The notes under the pieces: generated by a model | Databases searched by the model: none | What the model was told of the DNA's origin: nothing | The model's input: only the letters and a program-made list of their open reading frames with translations | In this document: positions 17,948 to 25,837 of the stretch, in pieces | Numbering within the stretch: the first letter of the stretch is position 1 | Layout: every line of letters begins with the position of its first letter | Source of the DNA: Saccharobesus litoralis | Lineage (GTDB): Bacteria > Pseudomonadota > Gammaproteobacteria > Enterobacterales > Alteromonadaceae | Direction of reading: 5' to 3' | Length of the DNA stretch: 64,000 nt | Assembly: GCF_003063625.1 (NCBI RefSeq) | Contig: NZ_CP026604.1 | Span: 1,550,001-1,614,000 of the forward strand | Translations under genes and position numbers: made by a program

Positions 17948-18341
17948 GGTTTACACCTTGATTGCCGATCACAATTTTTCGCTTAAAACGAGATGAAGTA
18001 GGTTTTACTTTAACCTGACTCGGGATTTGGGTGCTAAGCCCATCAATATTGAGCTGTGATAGGTCATCTAGCGTATAGTTAGTCCCAAGCCTTTGTAGTG
18101 CTTCAATCAGCACACCATCCGCTCCAGCGTTATTATCTGGCATGATTTTACCGGTAATTCGATTGATACGCGCTTTGGCGTATAGGCCATAGCCAATTTT
18201 CATTAGCTTGCCTGCGGTTACTAATTCACGTAGAACTCGGCCAACTTGATCATAACCACCAACGTCTTCAAAATCTGAACGCATAAATACAGTCTGTTTC
18301 GCGCGGCTTAAGCGATTACTGATTGTACTTTTAATAGTCAT
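17937..18341 (-). CDS. AbiEi-like antitoxin (DUF6088-type)
   Basis: The 134-residue protein contains SRAKQTVFMRSDFEDVGGYDQVGRVLRELVTAGKL in pieces typical of DUF6088/AbiEi winged-helix antitoxins: an N-terminal helix-turn-helix that recognises the operon's own promoter. The ATG at 18339-18341 has a GGAGG ribosome-binding site 7 nt upstream. A longer in-frame extension to 18659 runs antisense through RHS sequence and is not real. The partner toxin downstream is truncated. The upstream region carries two identical 16-bp repeats that are good operator candidates. Confidence 0.65.
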   Translation of the reverse strand: MTIKSTISNRLSRAKQTVFMRSDFEDVGGYDQVGRVLRELVTAGKLMKIGYGLYAKARINRITGKIMPDNNAGADGVLIEALQRLGTNYTLDDLSQLNIDGLSTQIPSQVKVKPTSSRFKRKIVIGNQGVNLDR

Positions 18342-18371
18342 GACAAACCTCCAAATTGATGATTTAATTCT

Positions 18372-18410
18372 ATGCAAAAATACGACATTCAGCAATGCAA
18401 AAATACGACA
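18372..18410 (-). promoter_or_regulatory. Paired direct repeats, likely AbiEi operator
   Basis: atgcaaaaatacgaca occurs twice (18372-18387 and 18395-18410), 23 bp start to start, about two helical turns. The pair sits 31-69 bp upstream of the antitoxin start. AbiEi proteins repress their own operon by binding repeats in this position. On the minus strand the repeats contain TATTTT, a possible -10. Confidence 0.5.
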
Positions 18411-18482
18411 CTTTGCATGAGTAGGATTGAATACAACTAGATAATTGTTGAGATAAATATCTCTTCTAATGTCTTGCATATA

Positions 18483-18617
18483 CATATGAACGGTCGGATC
18501 TACGATCCAACTATAGGTCGATTCTTGCAGGCAGACCCGCATATTCAAGCACCAAATAATTCGCAGAACTATAATCGTTATTCGTATGTGTTGAATAACC
18601 GGATGAGTTATACCGAG
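18483..18617 (+). pseudogene. RHS core scrap, third copy
   Basis: About 135 bp encode [18 protein letters not shown] and the following NRYSYVLNN...MSYT of the RHS core, then stop matching and run straight into the right copy of the direct repeat. It is a remnant of another RHS tip module whose toxin has been lost. Base differences from the other two copies show that it is older or came from a different source. Confidence 0.85.
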
Positions 18618-18818
18618 CGATTTTTTGCCTTGCCAAATTCTTATCGTACGATCTCCCAACCCTGATCATAGTTTTTACCAACCACCATCATACATTCAAC
18701 CAAATTGCTGTCAGATATGACGATTTTAGCCATCTGAATATCAATTTAATTTTGCTATGACCAAGCGCAAAACGCTCAAGTTGTTAACTTAGGCGTTGGT
18801 GTATGACGATCTGGCATA
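18615..18818. repeat. 205-bp direct repeat, right copy
   Basis: Partner of 17504-17709. It contains a degraded hairpin (aacgctcaag...aacttaggcgtt) just downstream of the M56 gene's stop and may be the original location of the sequence. Confidence 0.7.
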
Positions 18819-18829
18819 ATTGTAGCAAT

Positions 18830-19780
18830 TTACAATATTTGCGCTAACCATTCGATAAATGGGTGACTTAGGTAGACATATAAAAACATTATGCCTAACC
18901 ATATACATAACATAGCTGTATTGGCCGTGAGTAAACTTAGAAAGTGCAGTGGTTGTAATGTTAGTTGCTGAGTTAAAGCTTGTTGTCGTTTGGCATTGGC
19001 CTGTTGAGTGGCGTTTTGTTGTTGGCAATGCTGGCCAATAAGCTGGGTAATAGCCGTGAGTTTTTCGGGGCTTCCGGCAATTTTTAACGCGGCTAAGTCA
19101 CAGATTATTTCGCTATCATTGCTGTAATGCGTGCGAATTTGTTGTTTTAATTTGTGTGGCCATATTGTTGTTAAACAAAACAATAGCCATTTACGTAGGT
19201 TGTCGCGGCGGCTTGCATGACAAAACTCATGGGCGAGCACGCACGCTAATTGCCGCTCGTTAAGTTTATTGACTAACTTATCGGTTACATACACCTGAGT
19301 TTGCCAGTAGCCAATACACCAAGCAGACATGGCATCGGCTTTAACCAGCCGATAATTGGCCGCTTGCTCGCTAGACAGTTGCTTAAGCGCCGCCACATAA
19401 TGCCGGCTAATAAACAGTTGGCGTCCTAGTATAAATAAGGCGGCCACGACTAATACCAAAAATAGGCCGAGTAAAAAAGCTCCTTCAATGGGCGTGGTGT
19501 CAAAATGTAAATTGTGTGGTCCGCATAATTCGCCATGGCAATGGCTGGCGACGAGTGTGCTAGGTAGATTAGGTGATTGCAGTAGCAATAATACTAAACT
19601 GGCCGAAATAATCGGCGTTACAACATAAATCAACTGCAAGGCATTGCGTTGATACACATTCAGCTTGTTTAGTAAGTGACAAGTAAAAGGGTAAAGTGCG
19701 GCAAACAACCAAGTTAGGCTAACGCTTAATAACAACCAAGTTACCGCTAAATTGGCAAACTGGGTTAGGGAGCTAGTCAT
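18830..19780 (-). CDS. M56 family membrane metallopeptidase (BlaR1/MecR1-like)
   Basis: The 316-residue integral membrane protein has helices near residues 10-30, 40-62, 95-120 and close to the C-terminus. The zinc metalloprotease motif HEFCH lies in VLAHEFCHASRRDN. Unlike BlaR1/MecR1 it has no C-terminal penicillin-sensor domain. M56 proteins relay a signal by causing inactivation of a BlaI-type repressor. Its start lies 4 nt after the stop of the BlaI-like gene, so the two form an operon. The signal is unknown; the divergent TonB receptor suggests a metal or nutrient cue. Confidence 0.8.
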   Translation of the reverse strand: MTSSLTQFANLAVTWLLLSVSLTWLFAALYPFTCHLLNKLNVYQRNALQLIYVVTPIISASLVLLLLQSPNLPSTLVASHCHGELCGPHNLHFDTTPIEGAFLLGLFLVLVVAALFILGRQLFISRHYVAALKQLSSEQAANYRLVKADAMSAWCIGYWQTQVYVTDKLVNKLNERQLACVLAHEFCHASRRDNLRKWLLFCLTTIWPHKLKQQIRTHYSNDSEIICDLAALKIAGSPEKLTAITQLIGQHCQQQNATQQANAKRQQALTQQLTLQPLHFLSLLTANTAMLCIWLGIMFLYVYLSHPFIEWLAQIL

Positions 19781-19784
19781 TGGT

Positions 19785-20252
19785 TTAATTCTTAGGTTTA
19801 GGGTTGTCGGCTAGGTGTGGTCTAACTTGCGGAGTGACTGCGCTTTCTTGCTCGGTTTTTGTGTTGGGCGAAGCCGAGTTGTCGTCGCCAATAAATTGCA
19901 TAAAGCCTGAAATCATCGGGGCTTTGTCGCCACCACTGATCTGACTAGCAATATCTTGCATTAATTGACTAATGATGGTGCTTTGGCTGATCGCGGCTTG
20001 ATATACGTAATGCCGCCCTTGTTTTTCACGTTTAACTAGGTTTTTGCGATACAGGCGTTCAAGCGTGCTTTGCAGGGTACTCAGCGAAAGCTGTTGCTCT
20101 GCTATTTGCTCTAATACTTGCTGGACTGATTGATGCGGCTTGTGCCATAAAATACGCAAAACTTCGATTTCGCGTACACCTAAACTAGGCACTGTTTGTT
20201 GGCTGGATTTGTTGCCAAACCATTGGCTCAACCCCTTGCTAATACCTTTCAC
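19785..20252 (-). CDS. BlaI/MecI/CopY family transcriptional repressor
   Basis: The 155-residue protein has a winged-helix domain at about residues 25-95 (REIEVLRILWHKPHQSVQQV; STLQSTLERLYRKNLVKREK), the standard BlaI/MecI DNA-binding fold. The tail is polar and probably disordered. Homologues act as dimers and are inactivated by the paired M56 protease, here encoded directly downstream. It starts with GTG and is divergent from a TonB receptor across 94 bp, so it likely controls both directions. No beta-lactamase is near. Confidence 0.85.
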   Translation of the reverse strand: MKGISKGLSQWFGNKSSQQTVPSLGVREIEVLRILWHKPHQSVQQVLEQIAEQQLSLSTLQSTLERLYRKNLVKREKQGRHYVYQAAISQSTIISQLMQDIASQISGGDKAPMISGFMQFIGDDNSASPNTKTEQESAVTPQVRPHLADNPKPKN

Positions 20253-20306
20253 GAAAACCTAGCCCTTATCGGTTTTTAACTCTTAGCTAATAATGAGCGC
20301 AATTCT

Positions 20307-20318
20307 TGATAATTATCA
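20307..20318. promoter_or_regulatory. Palindrome between repressor and TonB receptor genes
   Basis: tgataattatca is a perfect 12-bp palindrome midway between the divergent starts. It could be the BlaI-family operator or a degenerate Fur-like site; the sequence alone cannot decide. Confidence 0.35.
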
Positions 20319-20346
20319 GCGATAAGTCAACGCCCTAGGAGAAAAG

Positions 20347-22383
20347 ATGAGCAAGCTGACTTTACCATTATTGCTGTCGTGCAGTTTACCTGTTTTTGCG
20401 CACGAGCAAGCCGCAGAGACAATTGAAGTACAAGGTCGAGCCTTGAATTTAGTGGGTAGCTCGGTGTCTGCCTCCGAAGGGGTGGTTGGTCAAAAAGAAA
20501 TTGCCTTGCGCCCGCTATCGCGCACGGGTGACGTATTAGAATTGGTGCCAGGAATGGTTGTTACCCAACACAGCGGAACTGGCAAAGCCAACCAATATTT
20601 TTTACGTGGCTTTAATTTAGATCACGGAACCGATTTTGCTACGGTTGTTGATCACATGCCTGTCAATATGCGTTCACATGGTCATGGCCAAGGGTATACC
20701 GATTTAAACTTTTTAATACCAGAAACCATACGCCAAGTGAGCTATAAAAAAGGTGCATATTATGCCGATGTCGCTGATTTCAGTGGCGCTGGCAGTGCGC
20801 ATTTTAAAACAGTGTCTAAGTTGTCTCATGGTAGTGTTGGGTTAACGCTAGGTGAGCATAGCTTTCAACGTTTAGTCGCAATGCAAGACGTGAGCCTTGG
20901 TCAAGATACATTATTGGCGGCGGTTGAATTAAATCGTTATCAAGGACCCTGGACCAACATTGATGAAGATGTCGATAAACGTAATCTGTTATTAAAGTAT
21001 GAAACAGAGCTAGATCACGGCCAATTTGGCCTCACTTTTATGGGTTATGAAAATACTTGGAATAGTGCAGATCAAATTCCAAGCCGTGCCGTTAAGCAGG
21101 GTTTAATTGATGCGTTTGGCTCAATTGATGACAGTGTTGGCGGTACCACAGATCGTTATAGTTTAAGCACTTACTATCAAGCAAATAACTGGCAAGCTTC
21201 TGCTTATGTTATTCAATACGGTTTGAATTTATGGTCTAACTTTACCTATTTTTTGGATGATCCACTCAATGGTGATCAATTTGAACAAGTTGATGACCGT
21301 TGGATATACGGTGGGCAAGCCAGCTTAGATTTAGATGGCAATTGGCTGGGTGTCGATAGTAGCAATACTTTAGGTGTTGATTTTCGGCTTGACGATATTA
21401 GCGAGGTGGGTTTGTACCATACCAAGCAACGATCTCGCTTAGGTGTCACCCGCAGCGATGCGATTAATCAGCATAGCTTAGGTTTATATTGGCAAAACCG
21501 CATTGAATGGACTCATCATTTAAGCTCTGTTGTCGCGGCGCGTTATGATTATTTTGATTTTGATGTTAAAGATAAAGCTGGTGTTAATCGTAACAATGTC
21601 GATTTATCCGTTAACAGCGGTCAACAATCAGATGATTTGTTGTCGTTAAAAGGCAGTGTAATTTATACCTTTAATCCAGCATGGGAAAGCTATGTTTCGT
21701 TTGGCCAAGGTTTACACTCGAATGATGCGCGTGGTACAACCATTAAGGTTGATCCAGTCGATGGTAGTGCAGTACAAACGGTTGACCCGCTTGTACGATC
21801 AACCGGTTACGAAATTGGCTTGCGCGGTTTTATTGACGAAAAAATTAACACTTCCATTGCGCTTTGGAACCTAGAACTCGACAGTGAATTACTGTTTGTG
21901 GGTGATGCCGGTAATACCGAAGCCAGTGGCGCATCTAAGCGTCAGGGTGTCGAGCTTACCGCTTATTATCATATCAACGAAACATTCAGTTTTGATGTGG
22001 AATACGCCTATACCGATGCTAAGTTAGACGATGGCAGTGCAATTCCAGGAGCCGTTGAGCATGTGCTCCAAGCTGGGCTTAATTTAGATTATGCCAACGG
22101 CTGGTTTGGCAGTTTACGCACGCGTTATTTTGGTGAACGCGCGTTAATTGAAGATAGCACAGTGCAGTCTGATCCGACTCACATTTGGAATTTACGTGCT
22201 GGGTATAGTACGGATAAATGGACGGTCACAGCCGATATTCTCAACTTAACTAACGAGCAAGATCACGACGTTGATTACTTTTACGAGTCGCAACTTAGCA
22301 ATGAAGCCAGCCCACTAGAAGACATTCACTATCATGTGTTAGAGCCAAGAACAGTGCGTATCAGCGCTAGCTTGCGGTTTTAA
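20347..22383 (+). CDS. TonB-dependent outer-membrane receptor
   Basis: The 678-residue protein has a signal peptide (MSKLTLPLLLSCSLPVFAHE), a plug domain (GDVLELVPGMVVTQHSGTGKANQYFLRGFNLDHGTDF) and a 22-strand barrel ending in RISASLRF with a terminal Phe, as needed for BAM insertion. The plug has a His-rich loop (MRSHGHGQGYTD), which could bind a metal or metal chelate. The ATG follows AGGAGA. It is divergent from a BlaI/M56 pair that probably regulates it. The substrate is not determined; copper, iron chelates or another micronutrient are possible. Confidence 0.85.
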   Translation: MSKLTLPLLLSCSLPVFAHEQAAETIEVQGRALNLVGSSVSASEGVVGQKEIALRPLSRTGDVLELVPGMVVTQHSGTGKANQYFLRGFNLDHGTDFATVVDHMPVNMRSHGHGQGYTDLNFLIPETIRQVSYKKGAYYADVADFSGAGSAHFKTVSKLSHGSVGLTLGEHSFQRLVAMQDVSLGQDTLLAAVELNRYQGPWTNIDEDVDKRNLLLKYETELDHGQFGLTFMGYENTWNSADQIPSRAVKQGLIDAFGSIDDSVGGTTDRYSLSTYYQANNWQASAYVIQYGLNLWSNFTYFLDDPLNGDQFEQVDDRWIYGGQASLDLDGNWLGVDSSNTLGVDFRLDDISEVGLYHTKQRSRLGVTRSDAINQHSLGLYWQNRIEWTHHLSSVVAARYDYFDFDVKDKAGVNRNNVDLSVNSGQQSDDLLSLKGSVIYTFNPAWESYVSFGQGLHSNDARGTTIKVDPVDGSAVQTVDPLVRSTGYEIGLRGFIDEKINTSIALWNLELDSELLFVGDAGNTEASGASKRQGVELTAYYHINETFSFDVEYAYTDAKLDDGSAIPGAVEHVLQAGLNLDYANGWFGSLRTRYFGERALIEDSTVQSDPTHIWNLRAGYSTDKWTVTADILNLTNEQDHDVDYFYESQLSNEASPLEDIHYHVLEPRTVRISASLRF

Positions 22384-22418
22384 TAAAAGCGCTCTTTGTT
22401 TAAAAGTCCCATGGCACG

Positions 22419-22447
22419 TGGTGGGAGTCGTACGACTACCGCCACCA
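22419..22447. terminator. Stem-loop between convergent genes
   Basis: tggtgg and ccacca enclose the palindrome agtcgtacgact, giving a stable stem shared by the convergent TonB receptor and CofD-like genes. There is no clear T-run. Confidence 0.4.
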
Positions 22448-22503
22448 TACGGGTTATTTATGTTGCATAAGTAAACATAAATATAACCAGACACCCATCT
22501 AAT

Positions 22504-22543
22504 AAACCAAAGCCAACTAAACCAAAGCCAACTAAACCAAAGA
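22504..22543. repeat. Short tandem repeat at the CofD-like stop
   Basis: aaaccaaagccaact is repeated about 2.6 times. The last partial unit includes the final codons and the stop of the CofD-like gene on the minus strand, so the C-terminus of that protein may be variable. Confidence 0.6.
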
Positions 22544-23725
22544 CAGTAACGCTGCGACTAATTTTTGGTTGTCATAAATATTGGGGTTTTGTTTATCCAC
22601 AAGGCTTACGTCAATGACTTGAATGCCTTGTTTTTGTATATATTCAAACGGCACGCCACCTGGGTAATTGCCGTTTTTGCTGTCGAGTAGAACAAAGCTA
22701 ATTAGGCGGTTAGCTTTTACTTTACGCTTAAATGTTTTGCTTAGAGCAGATATGAGGGTTTCAATCGCATGTTGTAAGCTCATGCCTATTTGTTCGGGGT
22801 CGACACCTAAATTGGGAATAAATACCTTGGGGTTTTCGTTGTGTAAAATAGCTTGTGGCACACCTTCAGGTAATAAATTAGCTAATAAGCTGGTGTAAAA
22901 GCTGCCCATGGGGTAGCACAGGAGTTCGGCTTTTTCGATTAATTTGCGGTTCTTTTCTACTAAAATGGCTTGGGCGGGTTTGATTTGGGTATTGGATGAA
23001 CTTAAATACAAATGTTTAATTGGGCTGTCGATGGGGGCGACTTCTTTACCGGTTAAATTATGTTGACCAATAATGCGTTTACCATTTTCTAATTCGGCCA
23101 CTAGGTGTAAATGGTCGTTGACTACTGCGCGTACCGTACCTTGTACGTTAACCAGTTTAGAGAACAGAAAAATAATCTGATCCAAATTTTGTTGGTTGTT
23201 CAAATAGCCGCCCGACAAGATTAAGTTACCTATGCTTGCACCTCGTAGATCAAAACCTTTTGGCATATTTTGGTAAAACACGTTGAGTTGGGTGCAAATT
23301 AGGTTGCGCATAGGGTTGGCTATATCGTTTACTAACTCATCTTCGCCAGCGATCATGTTTTCTAATCGGCTTAGCAAACTTTTGTGTTTTTGTTCTATCG
23401 GCAATCTAAAGTTAAACAAACGATAAATTTCAGGATGGCCGGTGATAGATTCATCGGCTAACGCCATTAATCTGCTACGTAAATCGCCAATAGCCGGCAT
23501 ATTAAACGCATCACGTAATTTAGCTGAGCTACCACCAGAATCGAAAGGCGTTACCAAATGGGTCGAGTTATGCGTATACAGTTTTAGTATGCGGCTCAAG
23601 CCATTAAGTGCTGAGCCGCCGCTAAAAAATAAAATGCTAGGGCCAAGCTCAGGTATTTTTTGATAGCGGCTCATACGCATAGGATCAGGAATAGTGACTT
23701 GACGGCTAACTTTTATATGACTCAT
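22532..23725 (-). CDS. CofD-like protein (GAK-system type)
   Basis: The 397-residue protein resembles the CofD/YvcK fold: FFSGGSALNGLSRIL near residue 35 is the nucleotide-sugar/phosphate-binding glycine loop, followed by PFDSGGSSAKLRDAFNMPAIGDLR. CofD transfers phospholactate to the F420 precursor, and YvcK/GlmR regulates cell-wall precursor supply. The extended N-terminus fits the CofD-related group named for the GAK gene trio (with an ATP-grasp protein and an XXXCH protein), but neither partner is visible here. It is convergent to the TonB receptor gene. The molecular function of this subgroup is not established. Confidence 0.7.
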   Translation of the reverse strand: MSHIKVSRQVTIPDPMRMSRYQKIPELGPSILFFSGGSALNGLSRILKLYTHNSTHLVTPFDSGGSSAKLRDAFNMPAIGDLRSRLMALADESITGHPEIYRLFNFRLPIEQKHKSLLSRLENMIAGEDELVNDIANPMRNLICTQLNVFYQNMPKGFDLRGASIGNLILSGGYLNNQQNLDQIIFLFSKLVNVQGTVRAVVNDHLHLVAELENGKRIIGQHNLTGKEVAPIDSPIKHLYLSSSNTQIKPAQAILVEKNRKLIEKAELLCYPMGSFYTSLLANLLPEGVPQAILHNENPKVFIPNLGVDPEQIGMSLQHAIETLISALSKTFKRKVKANRLISFVLLDSKNGNYPGGVPFEYIQKQGIQVIDVSLVDKQNPNIYDNQKLVAALLSLV

Positions 23726-24078
23726 GGGTGTTGTTGGTCCTAAAGCTAATTTGGCTGCTAAAAAGAATGGCGTAATGTGTATGTAACAACGTTAGCTGTA
23801 GCTTGTCTACCTTATCTAACCCTGATTGGTAATGAGGTTATTTTTAACCTAAAGATTGTTATCAGCAATGTATCAATAATGTAAGCTATTTGCTATTGAT
23901 AGTTTTTAGGTTTGTTTTAAGTGTGTTGCCGCTGTAAACGTGTTGAGTAACTTAGACAGAGTGAAGGCGATAACCATAGCTAAGTTGTTGCTTTTATAGA
24001 CATTAAACTTCATTAAGGTTCGATTATTAGGCGCTATTGTTCTAATACAAGCGAAAAATTTAGCTAAACTATATTGGT

Positions 24079-24152
24079 AATGTAGGTCGAGATTTATTGG
24101 GATCGTTAATAGATCGTGTTGTTGCAGACTTTTATAAATTTCGATCTACATT
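24079..24152. repeat. Interspersed palindromic repeat, copy 2
   Basis: The arms aatgtaggtcgagattta (24079-24096) and taaatttcgatctacatt (24135-24152) pair at 16 of 18 positions. The left arm matches the repeat at 515-532. Confidence 0.5.
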
Positions 24153-24444
24153 ATTTTGTTCCACTCTAGTTTAACTAACAAATACCTGTTCAAAAAAAAC
24201 AGCGCTTTTCTAGGGCTGAATTTATTTAGGCTAGCTCTTGATTTGTCGATGTAATATCGCGCCCATTGATGAGCTGTGGTTAAATTCAACTATTCTAAAT
24301 CTATCTGTTCGGTACGGTGGTTCATTATTCATTCATTTGATAACGATAATACTATGCACACCGTTATTGGTGTAATACTGTGATGAGTCAAGTTAACAGA
24401 AAATGTTGTTGTTAAATTCTCATGTAATATTGCTCTGAACCATT

Positions 24445-24462
24445 TGTAAATACAGGTTTACA
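24445..24462 (+). promoter_or_regulatory. TyrR/PhhR box upstream of hppD
   Basis: TGTAAA-N6-TTTACA is an exact match to the strong TyrR box consensus, and the flanks extend the palindrome to TTTGTAAA/TTTACAAA. TyrR and its orthologue PhhR bind such boxes and, with tyrosine or phenylalanine, control aromatic amino acid genes. It lies about 240 bp upstream of hppD, the first gene of the tyrosine breakdown run, with a repeat element in between. Confidence 0.75.
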
Positions 24463-24540
24463 AAAATATCGTCTTATTCGAATGGCGATAATCTTGTCAT
24501 TCTACTTCTCAGTTTTACTAAGCTTCGCTTAACTTGTTTA

Positions 24541-24669
24541 TATAGTCAAAGCGATCAGGTTTTAGGGGAAGCCGTCAAGCTTCGAATTCCCATGAGCATA
24601 TGCTCTATTATGTGATTGGGGTGAGTAAGCGCTGACAATGAACCATAAGACCTGAGCGAGAAGACTATA
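24541..24669 (+). repeat. MITE-like interspersed repeat, copy A (short form)
   Basis: The ends tatagtcaaagcgatcagg and (reverse complement) tatagtcttctcgctcagg form imperfect terminal inverted repeats. The interior carries the palindrome gagcatatgctc. The short form lacks about 95 bp present in copies B and C. It has no coding capacity. Confidence 0.75.
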
Positions 24670-24702
24670 AACTCTATTTTTACGTGAGCGAAGAGGTAGC
24701 GC

Positions 24703-25785
24703 ATGCTGTTTAACCCGTTAGGCACAGATGGCTTTGAGTTTGTCGAGTATACCGCCGCTAATCCACAAGGTATCGAGCAGCTTAAATTGCTGTTTACCCA
24801 GTTAGGTTTTGCGCAAGTTGCTAAGCATAAATCTAAGCAGGTGTGGTTGTTTAAACAAGGCGATATTAATTTTATTGTTAATGCTGAGGCCGATTGCCAA
24901 GCGGCGGAGTTTGCAAGCAGCCATGGTGCTAGTGTTTGCAGTTTGGCATTTCGGGTTGAAAATGCGCGTTTGGCGTTAGATTACGCAATTAATCATGGAG
25001 CAAAACCCTTTACAAGTCGAGTTGCGGCGATGGAGCTTAATATTCCCGCCATTTATGGTATTGGCGATAGTACATTGTATTTGGTTGATCGTTATGGGGA
25101 ACAGGATATTTATCATATCGACTTTGAGTTTTATCCCGACTGGCAATCAAAAGTATTGCAACAAGACGTGGGACTGACGCAAGTCGATCATCTCACTCAC
25201 AACGTTTACCGCGGTCACATGGACCAATGGGCTGACTTTTATCAGCGTATTGGTAACTTCCAACAAATTCGTTATTTCGATATTGAAGGCCAACTGACAG
25301 GGTTAGTGAGCCGAGCTATGACATCGCCTTGCGGCAAAATTCGTATTCCTATTAATGAGGCCACTGATGAACAATCACAAATTGAAGAATTTCTTACGGC
25401 TTATCACGGTGAGGGTATTCAGCACATTGCGTTGAGCACGCGAGATATTTACCAAACAGTAGAAAAACTCAAGGTTAATGGCATACAGTTTATGCATACT
25501 CCAGCTATTTATTATCAAAATTTAGCCGAACGTATTGGCCAACATAATGAAGATATGGGCCGTTTGCAGCGTGAACAAATATTAATGGATGGCTCATTGG
25601 GTAAAGAGGGGCTGTTACTGCAAATTTTTACCAATACCGTTATAGGTCCGGTGTTTTTTGAGATCATTCAACGCAAAGGTAATCAAGGCTTCGGCGAAGG
25701 TAATTTTCAAGCTTTGTTTGAATCAATAGAGCAGGAGCAAATCCGCCGAGGCGTCCTAACCGATAAGGCCAGCCAGTCCCATTAA
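24703..25785 (+). CDS. hppD: 4-hydroxyphenylpyruvate dioxygenase
   Basis: The enzyme converts 4-hydroxyphenylpyruvate to homogentisate, with Fe(II) as cofactor. The 360-residue protein has two vicinal-oxygen-chelate halves. The iron ligands are visible: His163 in VDHLTHNVYRGHM, His241 in GIQHIALSTRD, and Glu320 in PVFFEIIQRKG. The C-terminal motif GFGEGNFQALFESIE, which closes the active site, is intact. The length is normal for the bacterial type. It leads the run hppD-hmgA-fahA-maiA, with only 52 bp to hmgA. The TyrR box upstream points to induction by aromatic amino acids. Confidence 0.97.
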   Translation: MLFNPLGTDGFEFVEYTAANPQGIEQLKLLFTQLGFAQVAKHKSKQVWLFKQGDINFIVNAEADCQAAEFASSHGASVCSLAFRVENARLALDYAINHGAKPFTSRVAAMELNIPAIYGIGDSTLYLVDRYGEQDIYHIDFEFYPDWQSKVLQQDVGLTQVDHLTHNVYRGHMDQWADFYQRIGNFQQIRYFDIEGQLTGLVSRAMTSPCGKIRIPINEATDEQSQIEEFLTAYHGEGIQHIALSTRDIYQTVEKLKVNGIQFMHTPAIYYQNLAERIGQHNEDMGRLQREQILMDGSLGKEGLLLQIFTNTVIGPVFFEIIQRKGNQGFGEGNFQALFESIEQEQIRRGVLTDKASQSH

Positions 25786-25837
25786 TGGTTGCAAACTGGG
25801 TTAACGTTAACTAACCAAAATTGATTGGGAGTTCATT

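Larger units (their letters stand above)
23726..24702. other. Long regulatory region upstream of the tyrosine catabolic genes
   Basis: Nearly 1 kb without a credible gene. It contains an imperfect inverted repeat (24079-24152), a sequence-perfect TyrR box (24445-24462) and a short copy of the interspersed MITE-like repeat (24541-24669) that ends 33 bp before hppD. The promoter itself was not identified. Confidence 0.6.

Noticed and set aside
18342-18659. Upstream in-frame extension of the antitoxin gene
   Set aside because: It runs antisense through RHS sequence and the repeat-rich promoter; the ATG at 18341 has an ideal GGAGG.
18474-18665. Small plus-strand open frame with RHS motifs
   Set aside because: It is a fragment of the RHS core without start signals and ends in repeat sequence, so it is listed as a pseudogene.
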